Shown here piece after piece: positions 1 through 8,329 of a stretch of 32,068 nucleotides of DNA (position 1 is the first letter of the stretch; the number at the start of each line of letters is the position of its first letter). Under the pieces are notes generated by a model, which saw only the letters and a program-made list of their open reading frames with translations, did no database searches and had not been told where the DNA came from. Both the position numbers and the translations under genes were made by a program. The DNA is from RYN-431 sp036388295 (GTDB taxonomy: Bacteria; Planctomycetota; Phycisphaerae; Tepidisphaerales; Tepidisphaeraceae): positions 1-32,068 of the forward strand of contig DASVSC010000179.1 of the NCBI GenBank assembly GCA_036388295.1. Direction: 5' to 3'.

Positions 1-63
1 AGCCAGGCGATCAGCGAGTTCAGCCAATTCCTGGTCGGCAAGGCCGCTGCGAAGGCGGCCTAG
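1..63 (+). CDS. 3' end of an upstream gene, probably of the Tad pilus operon
   Basis: The first 60 bases read in frame as 20 residues ending GKAAAKAA, then TAG at 61-63. Codons are GC-rich like the following genes, and the direction matches. Nothing in 20 residues identifies the family. In Tad/Flp operons the gene before cpaF is often the CpaE/TadZ ATPase, so that is a positional guess only. Confidence 0.5.
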   Translation, partial: SQAISEFSQFLVGKAAAKAA

Positions 64-75
64 AGGCAACGGCAG

Positions 76-125
76 GGCACGCTCTTGCGTGCCGTTCCAC
101 CAACCGCGGCACGCGATAGCGTGCC
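76..125. repeat. twin tetraloop hairpins upstream of cpaF
   Basis: Two perfect 7-bp stems share the same arms: GGCACGC, TCTT loop, GCGTGCC at 76-93, and GGCACGC, GATA loop, GCGTGCC at 108-125. They lie between the upstream stop and the cpaF ribosome binding site. No T-run follows, so a simple Rho-independent terminator is unlikely. They may be a REP-like element or an mRNA processing or stability structure. Confidence 0.65.
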
Positions 126-140
126 TTACGAGGAAATCAG

Positions 141-1589
141 ATGGGTCTTTTCAGCCGAGCCGCTCCCGCCGTCACGCCCGACGCCCCGGCCACCGCGCCG
201 AATGCCGAAGATGCCGCTATCGCCAGCGCCGCGGCGGTCGTGAGCGTGCCGCGCATGGTCGCCCCGAGCCGGCCGAGCATTGTCGCCGCCGCGCCGCCGA
301 GCGAACGGCAGGTCTACACCAGCCAGCTGAAGGTCCGCATTCACCAGCAGCTGGTCGAACGCCTGGACCTGCAGAACCTCAAGACCATGGCCCCCGACGT
401 CGTGCGCCACGAGGTGCGCGGCCTGATTCGCGAGCTGTGCCAGAACGAAAAGACCCTGCTCAGCAGCCACGAGCAGGAACGCCTGATGGACGACATCATG
501 GACGAAACCTTCGGCCTCGGGCCGTTGGAATCGCTCCTGAAGGACTCCACGATCAGCGACATCATGGTCAACCGCTTCGACCGCATCTACGTCGAACGCC
601 GTGGCCGGGTGGAACTGTCGGAAACACGTTTCCGCGACAACGCCCACCTGCGTCAGATCATCGACCGCATCGTCGGTCTGGTCGGCCGCCGCATCGACGA
701 AACGCAGCCGATGTGCGACGCGCGTCTGCAGGACGGCAGCCGTGTGAACGCGATCATCCCGCCGCTGGCCCTGGACGGCCCGGCGATGAGCATTCGTCGC
801 TTCGGCAGCAAGCCGCTGCAACTGGAAGATTTGATCCGTCACGGCGCGTTCCCGCCGGCGGTGATGGATTTCCTGGCCGCCGCCGTGCAGAGCCGGTGCA
901 ACATCATCATCAGCGGCGGCACGGGCTCGGGTAAGACGACCCTGCTGAACTGCCTGAGTCGCTACATTCCCGCCGACGAACGCGTAATCACGATCGAAGA
1001 CGCGGCCGAGCTGCAGCTGCAGCAGCCGCACGTGGTGCGTCTGGAAACGCGCCCGGTGAACATCGAAGGCCGCGGCGAAGTGAACGCCCGCGATTTGGTG
1101 AAGAACTGTCTGCGTATGCGGCCCGACCGCGTGATCATCGGCGAGTGCCGTGGCGCCGAAACCCTGGACATGCTCCAGGCCATGAACACCGGCCACGACG
1201 GCTCGATGACGACCATCCACGCCAACAACCCGCGTGACGCGATGAGCCGTATGGAAGTGCTCGTCGCGATGGCCGGATTTGATATTCCGCAGAAGGCTTT
1301 GCGTTCGCAGGTCGCCTCGGCCGTCAACCTGATCATTCAGGCCAACCGCCTGGTGGGCGGCCGCCGCAAGGTGACGCGGGTGACGGAAATCACCGGCATG
1401 GAAGGGGACGCCGTGCAGATGCACGATTTGTTCCACTTCGAGCAGCGCGGCGTCGACGCCGAGGGCCACGCCGTCGGCAGCTTCGTCTGCAACGGAATTC
1501 GGCCGAAGTGCGCCGAGCGGATCGAAAACCGCGGCATCAAGCTGCCGGCCGATCTGTTCGCGCGTCGCCACATCGACTCCCTCAACTAA
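141..1589 (+). CDS. cpaF: Tad/Flp pilus secretion ATPase CpaF/TadA
   Basis: This 482-residue protein belongs to the type II/IV secretion ATPase family and would power assembly of a Tad (Flp) pilus as a cytoplasmic hexamer at the inner membrane. Seen in the sequence: Walker A GGTGSGKT at about 259-266 followed by TLLN, a Walker B-region segment RVIIGECRGAE at about 330-340, and the His box HDGSMTTIHANNP around 352-363. The N-terminal 60 residues are Ala/Pro-rich and low complexity. The family core begins near residue 65. An AGGA-type ribosome binding site precedes ATG 141. The next gene begins 12 bases after the stop and encodes TadB, the usual neighbour, so this is one operon. The function call is very safe; the substrate pilin is not in the window. 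Confidence 0.96.
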   Translation: MGLFSRAAPAVTPDAPATAPNAEDAAIASAAAVVSVPRMVAPSRPSIVAAAPPSERQVYTSQLKVRIHQQLVERLDLQNLKTMAPDVVRHEVRGLIRELCQNEKTLLSSHEQERLMDDIMDETFGLGPLESLLKDSTISDIMVNRFDRIYVERRGRVELSETRFRDNAHLRQIIDRIVGLVGRRIDETQPMCDARLQDGSRVNAIIPPLALDGPAMSIRRFGSKPLQLEDLIRHGAFPPAVMDFLAAAVQSRCNIIISGGTGSGKTTLLNCLSRYIPADERVITIEDAAELQLQQPHVVRLETRPVNIEGRGEVNARDLVKNCLRMRPDRVIIGECRGAETLDMLQAMNTGHDGSMTTIHANNPRDAMSRMEVLVAMAGFDIPQKALRSQVASAVNLIIQANRLVGGRRKVTRVTEITGMEGDAVQMHDLFHFEQRGVDAEGHAVGSFVCNGIRPKCAERIENRGIKLPADLFARRHIDSLN

Positions 1590-1601
1590 GCCGAGGCCTT
1601 C

Positions 1602-2567
1602 ATGCTAGCGATCGTCTATCAAGCCCTGATTGCCCTGAGCGTGGCGGGCGTTGTCGCCTTCGTGTGGAACATGTTCCACGACGCGATGCACCGCGGCGAA
1701 CAGCGTCGGCTCAAGGGCCGGCTCAGCAAATCGATCGAGCACGAGGTGCAGTCGGAACTGGGCAAGAGCATCCGCCGCCGTACCGGCCTGGACGAAGTCC
1801 AAGGCCTGCTCGGGCGGTTCGAAGTCTTCCACAACGTCAACAAAACCCTTCTGCAGTCGGCCCCGAACCTGACGCTGAAGAAGTTCCTGTACATCGTGTT
1901 GGGCTCGGCGACCGGCGGGATGCTGCTGGTGTTCCTGATCACCATGGGCATTTTCGTGTCGCTGGTGGCGGCGATCCTGGGCGGCTCATTGCCGTTCCTG
2001 GTGCTGTTGAACAAGCGCAACCGCCGTCAGAAGCTGATGGCCGACCAACTGCCCGACGCGCTGGACTTCCTGTCCCGTGCGCTCAAGGCCGGCCATTCGA
2101 TGTCGACCGGCTTTCAGCTGATGGGCGAGGAATTGCCGCAGCCGATTTCGGGTGAGTTCCGCCGGGTGTACGAGCAGCACTCGCTCGGCGCGTCGATGGA
2201 AGACTCACTGCGGGCCGCGGTCGACCGCGTCGATTCAACGGACTTTGCCTTCTTCGTTACTGCGGTGCTGATCCAGCGCCAGACCGGCGGCGATCTCGGT
2301 GAAGTGCTGAACAACATCGGCTCCATGATCCGCCACCGCGTGCGCCTGCAACAGCACGTGAAAGCCAAGACGGCAGAAGGGCGGTTCACCGGTTACATCC
2401 TGGCCGCGTTCCCCGCGGTGATGTTCGTGATCAGCTACTGCCTGAACAAGGAATACGCCGGCCGGCTGCTGGATCAATCGATCGGCATCATCATGCTGAC
2501 AGTCGCCTTCGCGCTGCAGCTGCTCGGTCTGTACGTCATCCGCAAGATCACGATCGTGAAAGTCTAA
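1602..2567 (+). CDS. tadB: Tad pilus inner-membrane platform protein TadB
   Basis: This 321-residue protein of the T2SSF (GspF/TadB) family would form the inner-membrane platform that couples the CpaF ATPase to pilin extrusion. Hydrophobic segments are seen at about residues 4-24, a long pair around 92-133, near 262-282, and at the C-terminus around 290-315. Between the second and third lies the soluble T2SSF domain, with the typical QLPDALDFLSRALKAGHS motif. The gene sits between cpaF and tadC with short gaps (12 and 18 bases), as in known Tad loci. The start is chosen because the first hydrophobic segment begins immediately after it. The ribosome binding site is weak (GAGG). Confidence 0.94.
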   Translation: MLAIVYQALIALSVAGVVAFVWNMFHDAMHRGEQRRLKGRLSKSIEHEVQSELGKSIRRRTGLDEVQGLLGRFEVFHNVNKTLLQSAPNLTLKKFLYIVLGSATGGMLLVFLITMGIFVSLVAAILGGSLPFLVLLNKRNRRQKLMADQLPDALDFLSRALKAGHSMSTGFQLMGEELPQPISGEFRRVYEQHSLGASMEDSLRAAVDRVDSTDFAFFVTAVLIQRQTGGDLGEVLNNIGSMIRHRVRLQQHVKAKTAEGRFTGYILAAFPAVMFVISYCLNKEYAGRLLDQSIGIIMLTVAFALQLLGLYVIRKITIVKV

Positions 2568-2585
2568 GGCCGAGGAGAACGCGCT

Positions 2586-3512
2586 ATGACGATCCATCAA
2601 ATCATCTTCTTCGTGTGCTCCGGCGGGGCAGTCGGCACGATCGCTTACGTGATCACCAACCTTCTCGTTGGCAAGCGCGATAACCGCCTTTACGGCCGCC
2701 TGCTGAACGAACGGCCGACCGAGACGTCGGTCGAAAAGTCGGCCGACAACGGCAACCGCGTCAAGAACATGGCCGCCAAGTTCGGCCAGGCGGCGGCGTC
2801 GCCGTTCATGATGAAGGACGGCGAAAAGAAGACCGGCGTCCGCAAGCAGCTCGCCATGGCGGGCATCTACTCGCCCGCCGCCATCAAGGCCGTGCAGGGC
2901 TTCAAGCTCATCTGCCTGATCGGCGGACTCACGGCCGGCATCGTGTTCGGCATCTCCACCGGCTACCTCTTCCTGTTCGGCGCGCTCGGCGGCCTGATCG
3001 GTTACCTGACGCCCACGATGTGGCTCAAGGGCAAGATCACCACCAACCAAAAGTTCCTGCAACTGGGCCTGCCCGACGCGCTGGACCTGATGGTGGTCTG
3101 CGTGGAAGCGGGCCTGACGGTGGACGCCGCGATGCAGCGCGTCGGCGACGAACTGGTGCTGGCCCACCCGATCATCAGCCGCGAGTTCGGCATCGCCCAC
3201 ATGGAAACCCGCGTCGGCCTGAGCCGGGCCGAAGCCCTCAAGAACATGGGCACGCGGACGGGCAACCCGGCGCTGCAGCAACTGGTCGCCATGCTGGTGC
3301 AGGCCGAACGGTTCGGCACGAGCATCGCCGGCGCGCTGCGCATTCAATCGGAAACCCTGCGGGTGAAGCGCCAGCACGTGGCCGAGGAAATGGCCGCCAA
3401 GGCCAGCGTGAAGATGAGTTTCCCGCTGGTGCTGTTCATTTTCCCGGCCACGTTCATCGTGCTGGCCGGTCCGACGGTGCTGGGGCTGTTCGCCAGCGAT
3501 CTGTTCAAGTAG
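2586..3512 (+). CDS. tadC: Tad pilus inner-membrane platform protein TadC
   Basis: This is the second T2SSF-family platform protein, 308 residues, paralogous to TadB and expected to pair with it. An N-terminal membrane segment lies at about residues 4-27, with further hydrophobic stretches near 110-145. The T2SSF domain carries LGLPDALDLMVVCVEAGLT, and a strong C-terminal membrane segment (FPLVLFIFPATFIVLAGP) follows. A clear GAGGAG ribosome binding site precedes the ATG. The order cpaF, tadB, tadC is the canonical Tad order and supports the assignment of each gene. Confidence 0.94.
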   Translation: MTIHQIIFFVCSGGAVGTIAYVITNLLVGKRDNRLYGRLLNERPTETSVEKSADNGNRVKNMAAKFGQAAASPFMMKDGEKKTGVRKQLAMAGIYSPAAIKAVQGFKLICLIGGLTAGIVFGISTGYLFLFGALGGLIGYLTPTMWLKGKITTNQKFLQLGLPDALDLMVVCVEAGLTVDAAMQRVGDELVLAHPIISREFGIAHMETRVGLSRAEALKNMGTRTGNPALQQLVAMLVQAERFGTSIAGALRIQSETLRVKRQHVAEEMAAKASVKMSFPLVLFIFPATFIVLAGPTVLGLFASDLFK

Positions 3513-3543
3513 TCGACCCTACGACCCGAAAAGAGACTTAGTC

Positions 3544-4065
3544 ATGGACACTTATACCACCCGCATCGTGATCAGCCTGTCGGCCCTGGCCGCCGCCGCC
3601 CTGCTCTGCGGGTGCGCGAACGACAAGCTCCCGCCGATCAGCGCCAACGACCGCTTCCTGCCCGACGACGCGCCTCGGCCCGTCGACCACATCTTTGCCC
3701 AGCAGCGCGCCAACGGCGCCCGCGAAGACGGCACGCTCTACCCGCAGCACTTCAGCGGCGGCCGACTGAACAGCCTGGGCTACGCCAAGCTGTCGGCCAT
3801 GAGCCAGGACCCGTCGGCCGGCAAGTTGATGGTTTATCTCGACGTGCCCAAGGGCGACGCCTTCTGGGCCGCGCAGGACAGCGTGATGAAAGCCCTGGCC
3901 CGCGGCGGCTACGCCGAGGACGGCTACACCATCGCCAGCGGCCCGAACCCGAACCTCGGCACGCCCGCCGCTGTCGGCCTGAGCGGTTTGGCCAAACAGC
4001 GCGGCCCCGACGGCGCAACCGGCCCCGATAGCGGCACGCCCGGCACGGGCACGATCGCCAAATAA
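3544..4065 (+). CDS. small lipoprotein at the end of the Tad operon
   Basis: This 173-residue protein has a short charged N-terminus, a hydrophobic stretch and the lipobox LLCGC, predicting lipidation at Cys24. The mature part is Pro/Gly-rich and has no domain I recognise. Its tail is low complexity (GATGPDSGTPGTGTIAK). It starts 31 bases after tadC on the same strand and is followed by the operon terminator, so it is probably co-transcribed. Tad loci often contain a pilus-associated lipoprotein (TadD with TPR repeats, or CpaD). This one shows no TPR repeats, so the role is inferred from position only. Confidence 0.85.
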   Translation: MDTYTTRIVISLSALAAAALLCGCANDKLPPISANDRFLPDDAPRPVDHIFAQQRANGAREDGTLYPQHFSGGRLNSLGYAKLSAMSQDPSAGKLMVYLDVPKGDAFWAAQDSVMKALARGGYAEDGYTIASGPNPNLGTPAAVGLSGLAKQRGPDGATGPDSGTPGTGTIAK

Positions 4066-4096
4066 AAAATCGTCTTCCGGAGAGGGAAGAGCAGAT

Positions 4097-4146
4097 CCAC
4101 CCCGACCGCTTGCGGCCGGGGTGGTGTCGTTTTGGCGTTTTCTTTT
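4097..4146 (+). terminator. Rho-independent terminator of the Tad operon
   Basis: A 28-nt hairpin (CCACCCCG stem, one A-C mismatch, then CCG/CGG, CTTG loop) at 4097-4124 is followed by T-rich sequence with several TTTT runs up to 4146. It lies 31 bases after the lipoprotein stop. Confidence 0.85.
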
Positions 4147-4211
4147 CTGATATGCGGGAAAGAGTGAGTGAATGTGACTCAGTCGAGTCCGTTTCACCTG
4201 CTCCGACCAAA

Positions 4212-4247
4212 CACATGGGGTGGCGACTTAAGTCGCCACCCCATGTG
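4212..4247. repeat. perfect 36-bp palindrome
   Basis: CACATGGGGTGGCGACTT at 4212-4229 is followed directly by its exact reverse complement to 4247, with no spacer. It lies between the Tad terminator and the 3' end of the convergent GH27 gene. It could serve as that gene's terminator, but no T-run follows on the minus strand. It may equally be a dispersed palindromic repeat. Confidence 0.8.
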
Positions 4248-4278
4248 GTGCGTTACAGGAGTTATTCTCAGGTCGTTT

Positions 4279-5898
4279 CTACTTCGCCGCCGTCAGTTTC
4301 ACCATGACGACGCCGTGCGGCTTAACGGTTGCTTTGAGCGTGCCGTCGACCACGTCCAGGTCTTTCTGCCGCCACAAATCGCGCACCTGTTGTTTGCCGG
4401 TCATGCCGTGGGCGGCCAGTTCGGTGAACTCGGCCGATGCCTCGACCGTGCCGCGGTTGAGCAGGCAAACGGCTTTCGATCCGTCTTCCAGTGGCTTCAC
4501 GTAAACGTGCACGTCGCCGACCGTGGCGACCCGCGTGGCCTGCTTACCCAGGGCGTCCTGATTGACGGCCAGTACTTCGTCGTTGGTCAGCAGATTGAGC
4601 GTGAACGGGTCGAGCTTGGTCAGATCGCAGCCGATCAGCAGCGGGGCGGCGTACATGCACCACATGGAAATGTGAGCGTACTGCTCGTTCGCCGTCAGGC
4701 GCGACGGGTGCATGCGCGATCCGACGCTGACGGTGCCGACGACGAGCATGTCCGGGTCGTTCCAGTTGCCGGGGCCGGACATCGGGGCCCAGCGTTCGTG
4801 GGCGTCGATGATGGTCGCCACGGCGACGTGGTGGTCGCGGCCGGGCTGTCTCTCCCAGTAGTCCCAGATGTCGCCGGTGGTGCGCCAAGCATCGGAATGC
4901 TGGGCCAATCCTTCGCGGTTCTGGAAAGGCGCAGAGTTCGACAGGCTGTAGACGATGTCGCGGCCGGTCGCGCGGAGCGCTTTGCTCATGAGCTCGGTGG
5001 CAGGAATGTCGTTCGGGTTCCAGTCATACTTGAGGTAATCGAATCCCCACTCGGCCCACTGATTAGCGTCGGCGGTGTCGAAGCGGTGCGGGCCGATCTT
5101 CTGGCCGGCGCGGCCGCGCTGGCGTTGGCGGTCCCATGTGCCGGCCTCATTGTCCGCGCTGCCGCCGGGATAAGACGCGTACGACGTCATCCACGGCGTC
5201 GAATAAATGCCGGCCTTCAGGCCCAAGTTGTGGATCGTGTCGCACAGGCCCTTCATGTCGGGGAACTTTTCGTTAGCCAGCAGCGATTTGTCACGGCCTT
5301 CGCGTTTGCCTTGCCAGGTGTCGTCGATGTTGACGTAGGTCCAGCCGTGGTTGATCAGGCCGCTTGAGGCGATGATCTTGGCCGAATCGAGCACGTTTTC
5401 CGCAGTGACGTTGTGGGCCCAGCTGTTCCAGCTGTTCCAGCCCATCGGCGGGGTCAGCGCGACCGTTTCGCCGACGACGATGCGGAACGACTTCTGGTTC
5501 GTGCCTTTGGCATTCGTCGCCTTCAGCGTGACCTTGGTTTCGCCGGCCTCTTTCAGGCTCCCGGTGATGCGGCCGGTCGCGGGATCGAGCTGCAACCCGT
5601 CCGGCAGGCCGTCGACGGCGAACGTCATCGGCCGGTCGCCGGTGGCGGGGATCGTGTACAGGAACGGCGACCCGGGACGCACGCCAAAAATCGTCGGCCC
5701 GTTGATGCGCGGCGTCGCCGGCGGGGGCGGCGTGAGGATCTCGGTCACGCTGATGACCGTCGGTTGTGTCGACGGCGCGCTCGCCGGCGTCGTGGTCTGT
5801 GCCCCGGCCCGGTCCGTGCCCGCCAGCACCGTGGCCACCGCGGCGGCGGCCATGGTCAGTACCCGTTTACTGCCCGAAATCAGCATTGTTTTACGCAT
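4279..5898 (-). CDS. secreted GH27 alpha-galactosidase-type glycosidase with N-terminal Ig-like domain
   Basis: This 539-residue protein belongs to glycoside hydrolase family 27 (retaining alpha-galactosidase or alpha-N-acetylgalactosaminidase). A signal peptide occupies about residues 1-33, ending near AGAQ. A Thr/Pro/Ser-rich linker leads to a putative-Ig (He_PIG-like) domain at about 64-143 (GLPDGLQLDPATGRITG). The catalytic barrel starts at TPPMGWNSWNSW (149-160). Expected catalytic residues are present: nucleophile Asp292 in YLKYDWN and acid/base Asp343 in WRTTGDI. A C-terminal beta domain follows. I chose ATG at 5898, which has a GAGGGA ribosome binding site; an earlier in-frame ATG would add 15 residues before the signal peptide. 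It stands alone, and no transporter or polysaccharide-utilisation genes flank it. Substrate specificity cannot be read from sequence by eye. Confidence 0.93.
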   Translation of the reverse strand: MRKTMLISGSKRVLTMAAAAVATVLAGTDRAGAQTTTPASAPSTQPTVISVTEILTPPPPATPRINGPTIFGVRPGSPFLYTIPATGDRPMTFAVDGLPDGLQLDPATGRITGSLKEAGETKVTLKATNAKGTNQKSFRIVVGETVALTPPMGWNSWNSWAHNVTAENVLDSAKIIASSGLINHGWTYVNIDDTWQGKREGRDKSLLANEKFPDMKGLCDTIHNLGLKAGIYSTPWMTSYASYPGGSADNEAGTWDRQRQRGRAGQKIGPHRFDTADANQWAEWGFDYLKYDWNPNDIPATELMSKALRATGRDIVYSLSNSAPFQNREGLAQHSDAWRTTGDIWDYWERQPGRDHHVAVATIIDAHERWAPMSGPGNWNDPDMLVVGTVSVGSRMHPSRLTANEQYAHISMWCMYAAPLLIGCDLTKLDPFTLNLLTNDEVLAVNQDALGKQATRVATVGDVHVYVKPLEDGSKAVCLLNRGTVEASAEFTELAAHGMTGKQQVRDLWRQKDLDVVDGTLKATVKPHGVVMVKLTAAK

Positions 5899-6060
5899 GA
5901 AAATCCCTCGTCTTGGCCAATGGATGATGAGCCGGCCCGCCATAAAGCCGTGTTCTCATCAGGAAACCGTTCTGGTTATACGGCCGGGGGCGGCTCTTGT
6001 TTATTCCGGGCGTCGTCCGGATCAGCAACGGCGGCCCACTTTACGGTAACCCGGCGTCGC

Positions 6061-6088
6061 TTGCCCCTCGTGCGCGGGTGCTTACACT
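6061..6088 (+). promoter_or_regulatory. candidate sigma-70 promoter for the phosphomannomutase gene
   Basis: TTGCCC at 6061, a 16-nt spacer and TACACT at 6083-6088 lie about 28 bases before the ATG. The match is fair and by eye only. Confidence 0.4.
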
Positions 6089-6115
6089 CGCTGCCTGAAC
6101 AAAGGAAAGCCGCAA

Positions 6116-7510
6116 ATGATCGAAAAAATCTTCAAAGCCTATGACGTCCGCTCGACATATCCCAGCCCGCTGAACGAAGACGCCGCCTGGAAGGTCGGGC
6201 ACGCCACCGGCCAGTTCCTGAAGCGTGGCCGCGAGACGCATTTCGGCGGCATCAGCGTGGCCAACGAAAACCGCGTGGTCGTCGGCCGTGACATGCGTCC
6301 GCATTCGCCCGCCTTGGGTGACGCGTTGATCGAAGGCATTCGCAGCGTCGGCTTCGACGTCGTTGACGTCGGCATGATCGACACCAGCTTCATCTACTTC
6401 GCCATCAATCACCTCGACGCCGTCGGCGGCATCCAGGTGACCGCCAGCCACAACCCGATCAACTACAACGGCTTCAAAATCAGCGGCCCCAAGGCCAAGC
6501 CGATCGGCAGCACGACCGGCCTGGAAGACATCAAACGCATCGCCATGAGCCTGAAGGCCAAGGCGAACACCGGTGTCATGGGCAAGCTGGAAGAGCAGAA
6601 CCTCTGGGCCGAGTACCGCAAGCACGTTTTGCAGTTCCTGCAATTGCGTCGGCCGATCAAGATCGCCATCGACGGCAGCAACGGCATGGCCGGCAAAATG
6701 GTGCCGGAAGTGTTCGGTCAGGTGCGAGATCTTGAGATTACGCCCATCCTCTTCGAAATCACCGGCAGCTTCACCCATGAGCCGAACCCCCTCGTGGAAT
6801 CGAACCTGTCGATGCTGAAGGCGAAGATGAAGGAAGGCCAATACGACCTCGGTGCCTGCTTCGACGGCGACGCCGACCGCTGCATGTTCATCGACGAGAA
6901 GGGCCAGACCATCGGCTGTGACATTCTTACTGCCCTGATCGCCAAGGACTTCCTCAAGCAGTCGCCGAACAAGGGGAGCACGATCGTCTACGACCTGCGC
7001 AGCAGCCATGTGGTGAAAGACGAAGTCGCCGCCGCCGGCGGCTTGGCGAAGCGCGAGCGCGTCGGCCACGCGTTTATGAAAAAGACCCTCGCCGAAACGC
7101 ACGCCGTGTTCGGCGGCGAACTGAGCGGTCACTTCTACTTCCGCGACAACTTCAACGCCGACAGCGGCGCGATCGCCTTCGCGCGCGTCCTGAGCATTCT
7201 CAGCGGCGGCCGGGGCACGCTGAGCGAATTGATCGACCCGCTGAAGCGCTACAGCCAGAGCGGCGAGCTGAACTTCCAGATCGACGACAAGGACGGCAAA
7301 ATCCGCGAGCTGGCCGACGCTTACAAGAAGGGCGAAAGCGACTACCTGGACGGCCTGACGGTGGACCTGGGCGACTGGTGGTTCAACGTTCGCAAGAGCA
7401 ACACCGAGCCGATGTTGCGGCTGAACCTGGAAGCCAAAACGCCGGAAATGATGCACGAAAAGCTGGCCGAGCTGAAAACGCGTCTGGGCGAGCCGGCGGA
7501 AGGGCACTAG
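6116..7510 (+). CDS. manB: phosphomannomutase/phosphoglucomutase
   Basis: This 464-residue enzyme of the alpha-D-phosphohexomutase superfamily interconverts mannose-6-P and mannose-1-P (or the glucose forms) in the cytoplasm. It feeds GDP-mannose and cell-surface polysaccharide synthesis. The phosphoserine loop VTASHNP has catalytic Ser111, the metal-binding loop DGDADR is at 250-255, the sugar-binding loop is GGELSGH, and the C-terminal phosphate loop is RKSNTEPMLRL. All four domains and normal length are present. An AAGGAAAG ribosome binding site precedes the start. It is divergent from the GH27 gene. The symbol follows the AlgC/ManB type; the PMM versus PGM preference is not certain. Confidence 0.94.
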   Translation: MIEKIFKAYDVRSTYPSPLNEDAAWKVGHATGQFLKRGRETHFGGISVANENRVVVGRDMRPHSPALGDALIEGIRSVGFDVVDVGMIDTSFIYFAINHLDAVGGIQVTASHNPINYNGFKISGPKAKPIGSTTGLEDIKRIAMSLKAKANTGVMGKLEEQNLWAEYRKHVLQFLQLRRPIKIAIDGSNGMAGKMVPEVFGQVRDLEITPILFEITGSFTHEPNPLVESNLSMLKAKMKEGQYDLGACFDGDADRCMFIDEKGQTIGCDILTALIAKDFLKQSPNKGSTIVYDLRSSHVVKDEVAAAGGLAKRERVGHAFMKKTLAETHAVFGGELSGHFYFRDNFNADSGAIAFARVLSILSGGRGTLSELIDPLKRYSQSGELNFQIDDKDGKIRELADAYKKGESDYLDGLTVDLGDWWFNVRKSNTEPMLRLNLEAKTPEMMHEKLAELKTRLGEPAEGH

Positions 7511-7540
7511 CCGTTTTCCGCTCCAAACGTGCAGAGGCTT

Positions 7541-7600
7541 GGCCCGCTTCAGCGGGGCTGTCTTCGATGCTGTACCAGAGCAGGCCCGCTGAAGCGGGCC
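7541..7600. repeat. twin hairpins after the phosphomannomutase gene
   Basis: An imperfect hairpin at 7541-7558 (GGCCCGC, loop TTCA, GCGGGGC) is followed by a perfect one at 7583-7600 (GGCCCGC, loop TGAA, GCGGGCC). The loops are reverse complements, so the two units are inverted copies. No T-run follows. The layout resembles the pairs at 76-125 and 12856-12931. Confidence 0.65.
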
Positions 7601-7628
7601 GTGCCTCACCATGCCGCGCGGGCCGGTC

Positions 7629-7657
7629 TTGAAGCGACGCTGGCCGCCGGGTAGGCT
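7629..7657 (+). promoter_or_regulatory. weak candidate promoter for tRNA-Arg(CCG)
   Basis: TTGAAG, a 17-nt spacer and TAGGCT end 10 bases before the tRNA. The -35 match is moderate and the -10 is poor; position is the main support. Confidence 0.3.
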
Positions 7658-7667
7658 GTCCCGTCCC

Positions 7668-7741
7668 GTTGTCGTAGCTCAATTGGATAGAGCGTCGGCC
7701 TCCGAAGCCGAAGGTTGCAGGTTCGATCCCCGCCGACAACA
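7668..7741 (+). tRNA. tRNA-Arg (anticodon CCG)
   Basis: The cloverleaf folds by hand. The acceptor GTTGTCG (7668-7674) pairs with CGACAAC (7734-7740) plus discriminator A. The D-arm is GCTC...GAGC, the anticodon stem TCGGC/GCCGA has loop CTCCGAA, and the T-loop is TTCGATC. The anticodon CCG reads Arg codon CGG. CCA is not encoded. Confidence 0.96.
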
Positions 7742-7751
7742 ATTGCCGCTC

Positions 7752-8294
7752 ATGCGGTTTCAATGCCTTCTCCTCGCGGCCGTCGCCCTGACGGCCGCGT
7801 CGTGTTCTTCGCCCTCGACGTCATCTCCCCAGGAGGCCACTCAGGCCGATCCGCCGCCCACGTTTCCGTCGGCCGAGGCGGAACTGGCGTACCTGCGCGC
7901 CGAAAACGCCCGGCTACGAGGGCGGGTGAGCGGGGTGGCCCGGGAGAACATCGTCCTGCGCGAGCGCGAGGCCGTAGTCGAAGCCCGGCAGAAGGCCGTC
8001 AGCAGCGGCAAGCTGGAGCAGGGCATGAGCGTGCAGGAGGCGGCCCAGGTCATCAACGGCAGTCCCGAGCTTACGCGCGACACCTGCCAACTGGTGTCGC
8101 AGACCGGCGGCCAATGGACCTACCGCATTTTGAGCGACGCCCCGGTGACCGGCGTCGGTGCCGGATCAATCGGTTCGGTCGGGACGAACATGCGTTCCGG
8201 CCTGACGCCCACGGTGCAGACGTGGATATGCGTTTTTGATGCCAAGACCGGGAAGCTGTCCACGTTTCGGCGGGAATCGAACCGTCAGCCTTGA
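7752..8294 (+). CDS. lipoprotein with coiled-coil segment and BamE-like region
   Basis: This 180-residue protein has a signal sequence MRFQCLLLAAVALTAASC with a lipobox-like LTAASC, predicting a lipidated Cys near residue 18. A heptad-rich, charged segment (LAYLRAENARLRGRV...ENIVLREREAVVEARQ) looks like a coiled coil. The C-terminal half (LEQGMSVQEAAQVINGSPEL onward, then VQTWICVFDAKTGKL) has the outline of a SmpA/OmlA (BamE-like) fold, a tentative assignment. Translation must start at 7752, because longer in-frame starts lie inside the tRNA gene. The gene begins 10 bases after tRNA-Arg(CCG), suggesting a shared transcript. Confidence 0.85.
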   Translation: MRFQCLLLAAVALTAASCSSPSTSSPQEATQADPPPTFPSAEAELAYLRAENARLRGRVSGVARENIVLREREAVVEARQKAVSSGKLEQGMSVQEAAQVINGSPELTRDTCQLVSQTGGQWTYRILSDAPVTGVGAGSIGSVGTNMRSGLTPTVQTWICVFDAKTGKLSTFRRESNRQP

Positions 8295-8329
8295 AACGGG
8301 CCGATTGGGCTGACCATGGAGCCCATCGC

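Noticed and set aside
126..1571. 481-codon open frame antisense to cpaF
   Set aside because: The plus-strand frame has every CpaF motif; the antisense frame has none and results from GC-rich codon structure.
4168..5367. 399-codon plus-strand frame
   Set aside because: It is antisense to the GH27 gene, whose catalytic motifs are intact.
7611..7751. Longer start for the lipoprotein
   Set aside because: It would run through tRNA-Arg(CCG); the signal peptide begins at 7752.
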